NCBI GenBank assembly: GCA_016630905.1
Contig: WBMQ01000005.1
Span: 310,001-374,000, forward strand
Direction of reading: 5' to 3'
DNA from: Capillidium heterosporum
Taxonomy: Eukaryota; Entomophthoromycota; Entomophthoromycetes; Entomophthorales; Capillidiaceae
Length of the DNA: 64,000 bases
Shown here: piece by piece, positions 25,331 through 37,694 of the stretch
Position numbering within the stretch: position 1 is the first letter of the stretch
Layout: each line of letters begins with the position of its first letter
Made by a program: the position numbers and the translations under genes
The notes under the pieces: generated by a model
What the model was told of the DNA's origin: nothing
What the model saw: only the letters and a program-made list of their open reading frames with translations
The model's database searches: none

Positions 25331-27395
25331 GTATATACTTCTTTTTAAGATTAGGCTCTGTAGATATATATCTAGAAATTTGAAGGCGCCAGGCACTTGG
25401 TAAACTATTTAAGCCATCTTTAGGTTGAAGCTTGAGTACGGTAAGTGATTGAAAATAAAAGTTCTCACCATAGCTTGAAAACTACAATATTAGTCTACTA
25501 AAATCTACTCTACCCACCCCTAAAGCATTTTAATACAAACTCTAGCTAAAAATTGATATCTCTACTAGTCAACTTGAACATTGCACTCTCTTTCACATCA
25601 GTTCTACAATCTAACTTCATGCTACACAACTTTAAACCCATCTTAAAATATTATTCGGTAATTAAAAAGATAGACAAAAATTTATACTTTTATATTAGCT
25701 TTCTAATTTATTTATGAGAATATCAAAATCTTGCGTAACATAGGGTTGGGAAATCAATTTAGAATTCCGTGGCGAACCAAATGGGTACTCTAGCGAAACT
25801 AGGGCAGGTGAAAGGTCAAAGTTGTCAATATATTTTTATCGCATAGGTGGAGGTGTCTAGTTCACGGGAAAAAAGTAAATGGGAAAACGTATGTGACTGA
25901 AATAGGCATATATGGAGCGTCGGAATATCCGTTACTAATGAAGTGAAGTTAGTGACCATCCTGGAAGAAGTAAAAAGGTGATTAATAGTAAGTTAAAGAA
26001 GTCTCAAAGCGAGATGTGTAAATGAGGAATGGAGATAAAAGTAATGCTACTATGTAGTGGAATATTTATATATTTTATTACAAACTAATGTTACTACAAA
26101 TAAAGAGTGATAGATCGATTGAGAAGTGGCAACCGTAAACACTGGTTCATAAATCAGAATCCAAGCCACTTCAATATCAACTTTAGCCAATTGACCAACA
26201 AGCACAACTGAAGATGCAAGGCACTGTTTAGGACATGTGAAATTCCAGACAACCTGTACTCTTCAACAAGAATCAAAACTTTAATTTACAATCATAAACT
26301 TATATATATATTAAAATACCCAAGCTGAGATCTAGGTTTGAATAGTTACTTGAAAATGCAGACTTTGCTTCACAAAGCTCTTTATTTAACTACAACTCTA
26401 TATTACTCGGTTCAAAATTAACTGAATAGTTTAAGTAATATGTGCATGTATTTTATTGTAAATGTTGTCTACATCAGATTCAGCAAATTTTAAACCATTA
26501 GTATATAAATTTATGTTGCTTAAGATTCAGAAAATAATAAAATAGAACTCCAATCAATATCTTGACGTAATATGAACTATCTTAATATTTATATCCTCTG
26601 AAAATTATATAATTGTTAAAATTGGAATTAAAACAGCTAGTTTGTTTTTAAGATGTATAGTACGACTCATACGTCCATATTACTAAATAGCAACTGTGTT
26701 TTATGTTCGGTAAAGTGCTAGTTCCATTAGTAATCCGAACTCATACTTTGAAGTGTTTTCGCTTCAATTAGCAGTAGTCTTTCGATATTTAGCCATAAAT
26801 GGAAAGTATTGGGCAGTCAATTGAAGTTGGATCTGTGGCAGCGTTAGTTGCAGGTGCAAAACTCGGTTCATCTTTTTTACTTTCACCTTTCAATTATAGA
26901 CATATTTGCATACTTTATGAGAGTCGAAAAGGATTAGGCCAGTAGCTTTCAACCTTAGGTTAGTGACTTGGGTTCGATTATGAAAGTTTTAGAACTTTTC
27001 TTTTTAATAGCTTTTGTATAATATATGTATTATAGTTTTCGAAATTGCTTTATTTATTAATATTATAAAACCAATCCGAGTAATGGCAACAGCATTATAA
27101 CATGAATACGTAATATACCTTAGGAAGAGTAGTTTAATTTTTCGAAAATTACAATACATATGTTTGTTGTTTCATGAGCTTAAGAAGATTGGGGTCGGGG
27201 CTGCTGAATTAGAATTTATCAATTTTTAGAAAAAGATATATGAGCACTTTGAAAACTTGACTATATATAAGCTGACTTATTAAAGTATATACTAAACCTT
27301 GACTACAGCTTATGTGTTAAATAAGTACACAATAATAAACTCTTTAATACTAAGCACCGAATACCTAAAAGGATATATCCATCGAGTTGAAAAGT
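25331..27395. other. Intergenic, 2.1 kb
   Basis: No recognisable gene. The only mildly coding-like stretch is a 48-codon frame at about 26799-26945 (MESIGQSIEVGSVAALVAG), with no known match and no flanking exons that I could identify. Confidence 0.45.
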
Positions 27396-28604
27396 TCAAG
27401 CAGTCGAAGTAGAAGGCAAGGTTTCTAAGAGGGCAGCTGCCGCTGCATTCAGATCGTTGTGATGGAGAGTCAAAGCGCGGACGATGGCATCGTGGTTGTG
27501 AGTAGGGAACATAGTTTGTAACATGTTGATCTGTTCTGGATCGGTACCCAAGTTGTTGAGATTATTAGTTTCAGTGATAGTTTCCTACAAAATTAAAAGT
27601 GTAAGTAGGTAAATTTCAAAACTAAATTACCGATGATGTTAAAGTAGCAACGACGTTATCGTTAAGTAACTCATTGGTAGTGTTGTTGACTACCGTGTTG
27701 CGTCTGTATGGGGTATTTTGTCGGGGGCGTGGAGGGGAGACTAATAGTGGCAAGATGTACTTGGAACTAAAATTTGAAATGAAGCTGGGTAGGCGCCAGC
27801 CTTTGATGCCGAACAGATTGATCTTGTAGCTGATTCCAACTAACCACCCACTTAGGATTGGAATGATAGCAGATGGTAGAAGTGTTAAACTCAGCTATAT
27901 TTTAAAAATAGATTATACAATTAACACTTTTCTTGCGAACATTTAAAATTATGATATAGCATACCTGAGATAGCAAAAAGTATACTAATATCTTATCCCC
28001 AATGGGCAACCCTAAAACTTTGAACTTGTAAACTCCAGGTATCGAATGGTAATATAAGTAGGTAGCCGAAACTAGAGTAGCCATCGGTCCCGTAGGTACT
28101 GAATTTAAGAAAGCTACGTTGAATTGCTTGGCTAAAAGCATAGCCAACAACTGTAAAACTGTAGTTGAAGCTGTCGAATATAGCAAAAACGACTAAAAAC
28201 AAAAATTAGCATTATACAAAATCCATATAATACCGAATATTTTCTACTTCCATAAAATCGCTCCAGTATCCGCAGTTGGTAGATGAGTATACTTCCTAAG
28301 ATAACTTCACTCGATCGAATGAATACCAAGTTGAAAGTTAAAAGTCTCCAAATCTATTTAATAAATTTAAAAAAATCATCAGCAAAGATTACTAAAAAGG
28401 AATTTACTTGAAGATGCTTTGTTAAGTGAGGTACCAGTTGTAGGTGGAAGAGATGCTTGACATTCAATATTGAAGTTAAAACCGATATCGAACAGGTTGT
28501 TATCAATAGAAATTTGGTTACTGGGGTCTTGTAAAATCCTACATACATAAATTAAATAACCGTCTACAATAATATTTCGTACCTGACGGACTATTGTTGA
28601 GCAT
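27396..28604 (-). CDS. UBAC2: UBAC2/Dsc2-like rhomboid-pseudoprotease with UBA domain
   Basis: ER/Golgi membrane protein of the UBAC2 (fungal Dsc2) family, a derlin-like adaptor in membrane-protein ubiquitination and degradation. Exons (minus strand): 28583-28604, 28408-28538, 28234-28353, 27965-28192, 27631-27894, 27396-27584. They join in frame to 317 residues (human UBAC2 is 344). The N-terminus SGFYKTPVTKFLL matches the family, followed by IWRLLTFN, then LIYQLRILERFYGSRKYSSF, a hallmark of UBAC2. Several membrane segments follow. The C-terminus DPEQINMLQTMFPTHNHDAI..LTLHHNDLNAAAAALL is a UBA/CUE-type ubiquitin-binding domain. The tiny first exon (MLNNSPSG) is supported by homology in length and by splice sites. 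Confidence 0.92.
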
Positions 28605-29929
28605 TTTAGTTGATATAGTGGAAGCTGTAGAGGAAGGAGAAATTGTGTTGGTGTTGAAACTAGTTTGGATGCTGACCAAATACCTAAAAGGTCGATTGGA
28701 ATCCTAAATGATTTCAGCCAATAAAGTCAAATTACTTGTCTAAAGCAATTGGCGAAATGGCGGAAGAGAACAGGATTGGCTTCAAAAGTGCCAATCCTTT
28801 ATATAAAACAGTGCTTTTATAAGAAATCTCATTGAAATATAAAAGTATGGTGCCGATAAATGCAATTCAAAGGTAATTGCCAGTTGTTCATTTGAACTTT
28901 GTGGAGTATTATAAACAGTAAATGGAAAATAGATAATACATTTGGGTAAGTAATTTTTCATTGCCTGTCCAAGCACCCTTCAATTTCGATCTTGGCAAAG
29001 CGGCGACCTTTTATTTTTTATATAAACAATCAACTTCATATAATTATATTTAAACCATCAAAGTACTTGGTATAGTTTATTAAAATGCTGTACTGTACTT
29101 ATAAGGTCATGTATCACTAGATTAAATATTGCACTTTATCATCTTAAATAGATTTATCAAATCAAAATTGAAGGATATGAAAGAAAGACGTAAAAACCAC
29201 TTTTCTTAAAAATAAAACCCATTTATAACTATGTTAATTTTATGATATAGTACACTTCAACTTTTGAATACTATTTAAGTTTAACCTCTTGTTCTCTTTA
29301 TCTTCCAACATATTGACTTTGATATCAACTAAACGAAGTGATCAAACAAGGAAACTATAGACATCATTAAACCTATCACTAAATTGATATTTTTGAATAA
29401 ATTTGGAAATTTTAATTTGAGTGCTTTTCAATCCAATCACCAACACGATGGATACCTTGACGAGGTGATTAGAAGAATGGATAGATAACGATGATGATGA
29501 ACTAAGTATCTATATTTTTAAACATTTACTAACATACCCTCTTTCCAAAGATCTAGACCATAAGATGCAAGAGAAATCTTCCAATTACTTTTACTATAAC
29601 GAGACGTAGAAGCAACTTTTCAGGGAGATATTGGAAAGATTCTTGTCCATAAACAAGTTAAATAGTCAAAATGAAATTGAATTTTATCTACATAAAAGAC
29701 AAAGATACTGTGCGAATTTTTAAATCTAGAAGTAACAAAAGTAAACTATATTTTTATTGTATCGACTTAAATATTGTAGAAATCCACCAATATGTACTAT
29801 GTAAGAACAGATGGTTTAGGATCGAATACGATGATTATTGTAAAGATGGGAATTTTTTCATAACAAAATGAACTCTACTTTTAAACAATTTCTAATAGCT
29901 TTACTAGGTTTCAAAATAAATTTTATAAT
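28605..29929. other. Intergenic, AT-rich
   Basis: No clear gene. Around 29440-29870 there are short acidic and basic plus-strand frames that could be the eroded N-terminus of the Set2-type relic that follows. Confidence 0.4.
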
Positions 29930-31690
29930 GGAACTAGCATCATCAAAGCCAAAGTGCGAAAGTAGAGTTTGCATATAGAGAAGAGTTGCAAGGAGGGAGC
30001 TTCATTATGAAGTACGTAAGGTAAGTGATAGAGTCTTCTGAGCACGTATCTAAACTATAAAAACATATCGACAGGAATTTTATGTCATTGTTCCTAGTCA
30101 TGTCAACAACGATAGGTTTAAATACAACACTGGTGAGAAATATGCTCCGGTTTAGTAACCATAGCTGTGACCCTAACTGTAATTTGCAAGCTTGGTTAGT
30201 TAGCGGTGAGATGCAAGTAGGAATATTCGCCTTTCGTGACATCAGCAGCGGTGAAGAACTAACAACAAAGTACACCCTCACCAACAAATCTGCCTAGAAT
30301 CATTGCTTATGCTTTTCGAAGAACTATAAGAGTAAAGTAATTTAAATGATACGGCATCGCTATCAATAGGCTCCAGAAGACCATAAGTATATATTCTAAA
30401 TACATATCGACTGAAGAACAGTTGGTACACTTTATACTTCAGCTATGGCCCTTCATAACCAACATTCCATTAATGCTGCTTTTTTGAGAAGCTAAGGATT
30501 ATTACCAAATTACAAAAAACTCTCCCTGCCAACTATAAACTGTACATATTGAACAGCTTCTATGCTTACAACTCTAATAATACCAAATTTATCAAGTAGT
30601 ACATAACTTTACTGATCGATTTCAAGTTTGAAACTAAAGACAAGTTGTTCGAATGTGGCGGTATCGAAAATATGATATTCCAGTTCAAGATGGGGCCCAA
30701 GTGATACAAGCAGCAATCTGTCAAAGCATTCAAGAAATGGAAGCATTTGATTCAGAAAGATATCTCATCCCAACCACCAAAGAAGCAGTCCAAAAGAGAG
30801 CTCTTGGAGAACAGTCTTAACTTGTAGGTGCAAAAGTAAAATGCATTACTAAATGATAACGACTACAACTCAGCCGTTTCTACAAAGAACATCTACAACA
30901 TCAAGACTAGCACCATAAAGAACTTATGTACTATCGACCTAGATGACGAGATACTAGTCGCTTACTTTGAGGATCCAAACCCTCGAAATATGAACTACAA
31001 CAACTATACGCTCTGATCTACCCATTATGAGCTTGACAACTTACTTTAACATGTCAATGAACTGATTGGCTCACTAGTACCCTACTCCTCGACCAACAAC
31101 ACTATTTTGACACTTAATGAACCGTTTAGTTTCAATCAAGACTCATCATTCACTTTAAATCCCTTTAACAGTACTCGAGAGTTCAGCTCTGAAGTCCTAT
31201 CCAACTTCAATGACAACCTACCTAAGCAGTTCCACGTAACACCGTTCGGAGGCAGTATGTTCAATGACGTAAAAGCTATCAACAGCTTCTAATTCAAGTG
31301 TCAAACTTGCAGAACTACATCGATTACACTCACAGCAGGATAGAACTTGAACTAACTCGACTAGTAACTTATGTTCAATTACTCCTATAAGCTAAATAAT
31401 TATATATTGAAGTTTACAATGGAAGCTAAGCTCCAGCCCAAGTGCAAGCTTTTCACTTGCGATTTGTCCTACCAATACTTTCGTAAAGTAATTTATTTTA
31501 AAATTGAATCTATTGAACTTTTAAAATTTTAGATTGCCACTGTTTTAATCAAAAAGGAGATGCGCAATAACAAACTCACCCTCATGTGGAAATTCCGTAC
31601 TCTCTTCGTCAGCAAACACAAGGAAAAGATCTGATTCTTCCTCAGCTACTGCTTCTTTAAGACTGGCCATAATTCCTATTTCGAGCAGTA
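29930..31690 (+). pseudogene. Decayed Set2-type histone H3K36 methyltransferase
   Basis: The clearest piece is 30130-30290: RFSNHSCDPNCNLQAW, then GEMQVGIFAFRDISSGEEL, the core of a SET domain (NHSCDPN cofactor/knot motif). A worn post-SET follows at about 30297-30333 (NHCLCFSKNYKS for CxCGxxxCxG). At 30600-30800 comes FKKWKHLIQKDIS, like the helical TFIIS-N/LEDGF-like segment of Set2 proteins, and at 31420-31640 a basic helical piece that may be the SRI domain. Stops and frame changes interrupt every part. Set2 is normally a nuclear enzyme that rides on elongating RNA polymerase II. No intact copy is in this window, so one must exist elsewhere or the function is lost or replaced. Confidence 0.65.
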
Positions 31691-32576
31691 AGTTGACAAT
31701 TCTTCATTAGTCACCATCTACTTATTTTGTTATAATGTTTAATATATATTTCAGGTAAATATTATTGAATTTTTGAGATTTTATTAGAATTTTGGATGGT
31801 ATTTGGTTTTCACTGTAGTGATTTTCAATTATAAGAATGTATGATGATGGTACACACCATGTCTACCTATCATGTCTGTTTATACAATAAGTCTCCATCT
31901 TTAAGCCTAATAAAAAGCTTACCTGAAAACTTCAACCCTCATTATACTAACCCTCCATTTACAATGACTCGTATAATTTTATAAATTTCACACTTCTCAT
32001 ATCTCTACAAGCTAAAGGTAGAATTTTGCAAAGTCTAATATTAATTTTCTACTATACATTCTCAACTTCAAGTCAAATTTATAGTTTTCATCAGTCAATA
32101 TAGGAATGAAAGCTAATCTTAATGATAAGTTTACTTTATCACGATTACTTAATGACTAAAACAGCATTATAGTATAAACTTTAAGTTGATATCAAGGTGG
32201 AAGTCAGATCCATTATATAAGCTGCCTTTTATCTAGAACTTAGCAGTTCTTCAATTGCAATTTCACATTCTTACATATTTGATGAAACTCATATTGCTGA
32301 AATCTAATGAATTAAGTTAAAGCCTTGACAGCAATTCTACGTTTATACATATTATTGCTGATACTATAAGTAAACCTATCGATAGCAAATCACTATTTAA
32401 ACCTATATTATGAAAGAAAGAAACGAATATATCCATCATATAGTGCTAAAGTCCGATATAAATCTTGTAGTAAGCCAATGATCAAACACAAAGTAGTAAT
32501 TTAATTTAAATCTATCTATCATTTATTAGTTTTAAATTACCCTGATAAAAATCAAGCTACATCTAAAAATAAATAC
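31691..32576. other. Intergenic
   Basis: AT-rich, no gene seen. Confidence 0.5.
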
Positions 32577-33752
32577 TTACTCCAACGAGAATCTCCCACT
32601 ATAGACGTTGAAGTTATGATTCAAATTAGGATGGCAGTGCAATTTGAACTTGGAGCCCAACCCACCGTGCTCTTGAGATTGTAGGTAAAAGACCTGATGG
32701 ACTCTCGAATGTACTAATGCCATACTACACCTATAACCATCCAAATAAAAATAAAATTAATTTCAGATTAACAACATACTAATTACATGACACAGGGTTC
32801 TGCCTTCAAAAAGAATGACATATCATAACACAAATAATTATCTTCATCGGACCTTTTATCATCGCCTAGCTGCCTTTTATGGCTACGGTTTTTAGCCTCG
32901 GCTTCGGCAACCATCTTTATACAATTCAAAACACTATGGTTCAATCCATACGAAGAAGGTAAAGTCACTGAGCTAGTAACTAGTTCGTTGTTTTTGTTAT
33001 AAACCAAGGTTATACAGTTACACTACAAAACCATTTAGAAAATACAAGATAAATCTATATCAAATTACCTCTTCATCTTCAAAAGTCTCTTTATCCAACT
33101 TTTTAAGTTCCTCCATACTCTTCATAACAAAATCAACCTCCTCCTTAGTAAACCTCTTCAATCTATCTAAAGCTCAACATTAAATTTAAAAAATAAAATT
33201 TACATGCTGGTATTTTCAAAATAGGTGGTAGGCCAACATTCATTCCATTTGACGAACTGTTCCTTGGTCAAAGGAGCAAACTTGGGCATGTTGAATACAT
33301 AAATTTCTAAAATATCTTCTAGCTTCTCTTCCTCAACCAACTTTGTACTTTTTCTAAGCCAAAGTCTTCCTGAAGACATATAATCCCACTAAGTATATAC
33401 TTTTTATCCTCTTGTTGAAATTAAGGCAAATTTTAAAATTATTTTACCTAATTTTTTCCTACGGATCTTCTTTAAATGCAATAAACTCTTGGTTTCAAAC
33501 TTCTTGTTGCAGAACCTTTATTGCCATTAACATACAGTTGTTGAAAAATATACTTTAAAAACGTTGGGGTGGCTTTTGGATCGAAATCAGCTACTATAAC
33601 TTCAACTGAAAATATTTAAGTATAACTACTATTTAGTTAAAATTACCTGTCTCCAAATCTCTTGTAAACTCGTCAGCTAATATAGGTTGAAAAGGTAGTT
33701 CTGATTTTGGGATATACTCTTGCTGTTTATTCTTGACTGAGTCGTCTTGCAT
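32577..33752 (-). CDS. TAD3: tRNA adenosine deaminase subunit Tad3
   Basis: Non-catalytic partner of Tad2 in the enzyme that converts A34 to inosine in tRNA anticodons. Minus strand, at least six exons. In order: KSELPFQPILADEFTRDLET / VEVIVADFDPKATPTFLKYI (the Tad3 N-domain), a basic HLKKIRRKK piece, NMPKFAPLTKEQFVKWNECW, the deaminase core with LNHSVLNCIKMVA, YDMSFFLKAEPCVM-CSMALVHSRV, and the family end HGGLGSKFKLHCHPNLNHNF. Zinc ligands are His in HSV and the two Cys of PCVMC. The catalytic Glu of HxE is replaced by Val (HSV), as usual in Tad3. The introns between FQQL and LLHLKK (about 51 bases) and after RRKKLG (about 77 bases) are my best fit for frame continuity. The start at 33752 is the first Met. 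Confidence 0.85.
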
Positions 33753-33767
33753 TCTATATCGTCTTTA

Positions 33768-34007
33768 CTATTTCGATTTCCCAAGCACTTTTGGTTTTCT
33801 GAAAGTCAGTAGAGTTTGAATCTCATCATTTTTGAATCCATCAATAAATTTTAGCTCTGATTGCAGATGCTTGCACAAATTCCCAAATACAGAATAACCT
33901 GAAGATTGAAGTTGGCATAATTGAATAAATTTATTTTCAACATCTGAAAATACATGTTTGGCATGAGTTTTATCAATTTGCTTCACATTTGCGTTTTCAA
34001 ATTCCAA
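33768..34007 (-). CDS. Open frame of unknown identity
   Basis: 79 codons (VENKFIQLCQLQSSGYSVFG..LCKHLQSELKF), ending 15 bases before the TAD3 start. A second piece with coding character lies upstream at about 34510-34620 (DLREMFDNGIKMEDPPDSKI). They could be exons of one small gene or remains of one. I do not recognise it, and the stretch between is AT-rich with stops. Confidence 0.25.
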   Translation of the reverse strand: MEFENANVKQIDKTHAKHVFSDVENKFIQLCQLQSSGYSVFGNLCKHLQSELKFIDGFKNDEIQTLLTFRKPKVLGKSK

Positions 34008-34639
34008 ATTGATATATAGAAATTACATACCATTAAAGATATATGGTTTGCCATACATCAAGCCATTTTTAGTTTAAAGCCTTCTTATTCAACTTTCTTT
34101 TATAAAATTGAGGCTATATAGAAATACAACTTAAATTCGTATATACCTTCATCCAGCTCTTTTCTAATCAATTTGAGATAAAGGTCCGGAAGTTAAGAAA
34201 TAGAAAGAATAAATTTGCCTAAAACACAATGTTATTAAATAAATAACGAAACTCTTTATATACTTTTAGGCTATTAATTATACTAAATGCATTATTAAGA
34301 TCCAACAACTATTGTTCATATAGCTAAAAAGGAAACTTAGTCCATTCAAATGTCTAATATATTCTCTAAAGTGAATATACATATGCTAGAGTTTACTAAT
34401 CTCATCGCAATCAATTTTCCAAGGCATCCTTTTTGATATATAGACATATTTAAAATCCGCCACTTTGCCCTAACAATCTAGAGGTAAGCAGAGCATAGGC
34501 TAAAAAGCACTTTACTTCCTCTTGAACAATTCAATCTTAAAGGCTTGATCTTGGAATCGGGTGGATCTTCCATTTTGATACCGTTGTCAAACATTTCCCT
34601 AAGGTCGGATCCGATTATCATGGTTAACCGATCGCTCTA

Positions 34640-37593
34640 AGATCAAAGTAAGCTAACGGTTGTATTTGTAATGTAGGCTCTACTTAGTTACTAGATATTG
34701 TACAAATAAGGTTTAAAAGCAACTGGTACCGACCTGTCTAAAGGTTATGCCATTAATCTGTATTAAGTAATGAACCCGAAAAATTATCTAGGTCTTGAAG
34801 TGGTGAAGTGTCAATTAAAGTCGTCTTCGTCAATTACTTTTTTGGTACCCAAGCTACAAGAATAGGTTAAATAATATACTATACTATCTCAGTTGAGGCA
34901 CTGAAATATTCCCAACAATGTGAACTGTAGCTTATTTTAGGGAAAGTATCGTAACTTTTTGGCTCGAGTTCCTGCCTTAAGTTATGGGCATATCTTATAA
35001 GTATTGCTATCCGGTATCGGGTACAGAAACTCCAACGTTCCAACTTGATTTATAATTGTCTGGTACAGATGAAATATTGAGAAACTTTACCAATGGATGC
35101 AGTGCAAATAAATGTTCGTATATGGGTAAATACGCTGAGGCACCGGACTTGGAGTACTTTTAAAGTTAAATGTGACAAAGTCCGAATAATTTACATCTTT
35201 GTGGCTAATTTGTGAAATTTCATAAAGTGTTTGAATGCTCTCTACAAGCTGATCAAAGTCCGCAGACAACTGAATGAATTTTCACTTAAACATTAGTAAC
35301 CCTTTATAAATGTTTCTCCTTGCTGAGATTTATGGCTACAACATACTTTGGTTCAATTTATTAGTTGCTTATATAGGTCAACTTCAATACATGTACCTCT
35401 TAAGATAAGCCTCAATATTTTCAACAAGGTCCTCAGTCGATTTGCTTTGTATAGATGTTGCAAAGGTTTAAATATGCTATATCTGTAAAAGTCTAGTTCG
35501 CTTTTCTGAATAGGGGTACATTTAAATTTGGTTTGGTTAGTTTAAACATTTTCTCCATTGAATATGTGATCTCAGTATTAGAAACTGTAGTTTACTCTAT
35601 TTGAATGACTAGGGTTGTAACGAGACATTGGAGTTCGCTGATACAATCCAATCTTCTATGGAACCAAATATTTCCACAGGGATAAACTTTACAATTTTCA
35701 TCGAATATGTACATTGAAAATACCATACGGCTACAGTTTAAACCATCTATGAGACAACAGATATAAGTTTGGATCCTACTGTTTCGTAGAAAAAGCTCCG
35801 CAGAGCCCATTGAAATTTACTAGAAGCTCATGTGAAGGTTCTATAAAGCTAAAAAAAACTGGTCTTAATTGAAATAAGACTCACAACTACAATTTATAAC
35901 TCGCCAAGGCTAAATATATGACTGGCAAAAGCTCCCATAAGCCAATACTCAGTTCACAGTAACATTTGACTTGGTACATCCCTAAAATTTGAATGGGCGA
36001 AGCTTGCCATTTAAGTTCAAGGTTTCTTAGGAATCGATTTCAGGGGAGCTTGTGTCGTAAACATAGGAAGGTATATGGGCAGTAGATTTTCAAGCGCCTA
36101 CAACTGATTAACGGCATATGCGTCTTTAGGTAAACTTAGGTCAAGCGGGTTATGTCTTACAAAATTTCCAATTCCCCTTTAACTGTATGATTGGGATCAG
36201 GTTGTGCATGGCAATCCAATTATTTTCCAAAAAGGGAAATTTTGTGAATCTATTTTTAAGCGTTTGCATTGACATTTCGGTTCTCGACTTTAATTGCAAC
36301 CTGTTTGTTTCTGCAATTCCTATTGGAATCCGTTCGTAAGTTATCATAGGTATGAAAAGCACAACTATGATATAGTTTATTATTACAATTTTCAAGAACA
36401 TACACCAGCACATCCATGCTTCAGTATTTATAGCCTTTGAAGTATATAAGTGTCGGCTCTTATAATGAAATTCTTGGGCTGATCCATCGTAATTAGGGTG
36501 CCTAAGTTGTCTTTAGACCTCTAATTTCACAAACTCCGACGCTTTTCTGAAGCTGAATGCTGGCCGGTGAAATAAAAGTATTTTCCCTGGCCAGTAATTT
36601 TACAAAAGGATACTAGCTATTGGTTGAAAATTGACAGGTAATCAAAACTTTCCATCACCCAACCTCAAAAGGAAACTAGATGGATGAACCGAATACAGGA
36701 TTTGCAACATCTCCTATTAAGTTTTGGAACTTAAACTGCAGCCAGTATTAGCCTAATACTGTCATCCCGTCAACCCTTGATAACAACCTGAGTCGACATG
36801 CTAATCAAAAGGACATCCTTAAAAGACCTGCTTAGCAGTTTGTGAGCAGGTGTCAGCAGCATCTCGCGAAATTTGTAAGTAGTGGATGGATAATTATGGG
36901 ATGGTTTGGCTTGACTCAAATAGCTATTAGTAGAGGTTTGCTCAGTAGCTTAACCGATCGGTAAACATCCAATTTGAACCCATCACCCTTGCAGATGATT
37001 CATAATTTTAGCCTTTGTCCATTGAACTCAAACCAAGATGATCATTTCAAACTGAAATCGCTACAATCCCTTGCAGTGACTTTTGTGAACAAGACCTAGC
37101 TACAACTAAGCTGTGTACTACGAAATCTATATTTACAAGCACCAATTTCGGCTTATAATTGCGAAATCTCGTAGATATGTAATATATTGGTTTAAAACTG
37201 GCCATTATATCGTGATATTAGTAAAGGGTTGCAACCATACGACTAACCAAATATATGCCTGCCACAAGGGTTGTACCTACCACCAAATTAATTTTGCAGC
37301 ATAAAAGCCAAATTTCAAATAGGCGTGAACCTGAGTTTCAATTTCATCGGTTGTACTTGGGTGAATCCAGTGTCACCTTTCCAAAGCTAACTTAAAGGGT
37401 GCCAAGTTTATGAATGTTGGAGGATAGTTACCAAATTTGGCTTTGGATTAAATTGCAGCAAATTCAATTGTCTCAAACTGTTCTCATAATCCTACCCAAA
37501 GTAAATTATGCTTGGGCAGCTACGGAGCGACTTTAGCAAAGTTTCGCGGTTGCGGCAAAAACATTTGCTCCAAAATAAGGCTTGCAATTCCAC
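34640..37593. other. Long non-coding stretch with one possible remnant
   Basis: About 3 kb without a convincing gene. On the minus strand 35087-35269 gives MSADFDQLVESIQTLYEISQ.., and a shifted frame continues as HLFALHPLVKFLNISSVPDN; this looks like a small eroded gene that I cannot name. The last 1.1 kb before the tubby-like gene is less AT-rich and contains a hairpin (36560-36594). Confidence 0.4.
36560..36594. repeat. Imperfect hairpin
   Basis: CTGGCC at the left pairs with GGCCAG at the right, and AAATA pairs with TATTT around an AAAG loop, with an internal mismatch between. It lies 1.1 kb upstream of the tubby-like gene. The function is unknown. Confidence 0.4.
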
Positions 37594-37602
37594 TATAAAA
37601 GG
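37594..37602 (+). promoter_or_regulatory. TATA box of the tubby-like gene
   Basis: TATAAAAGG about 90 bases before the ATG at 37695; the leader between is T/C-rich. Confidence 0.5.
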
Positions 37603-37694
37603 AGGCAGGTTGATCTTTTCCAGAAATTAGAAAAATACCTTTTTAATTCATTTAATCTTTAGTTCTCTACTACTCCAATTAATTGTAATCGAAT

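Noticed and set aside
26799-26945. 48-codon small protein gene
   Set aside because: No family match, no clear promoter, no exons around it; likely chance.
26960-26985. GGTTCGA sequence as a tRNA T-arm
   Set aside because: No acceptor or anticodon arm can be built around it.
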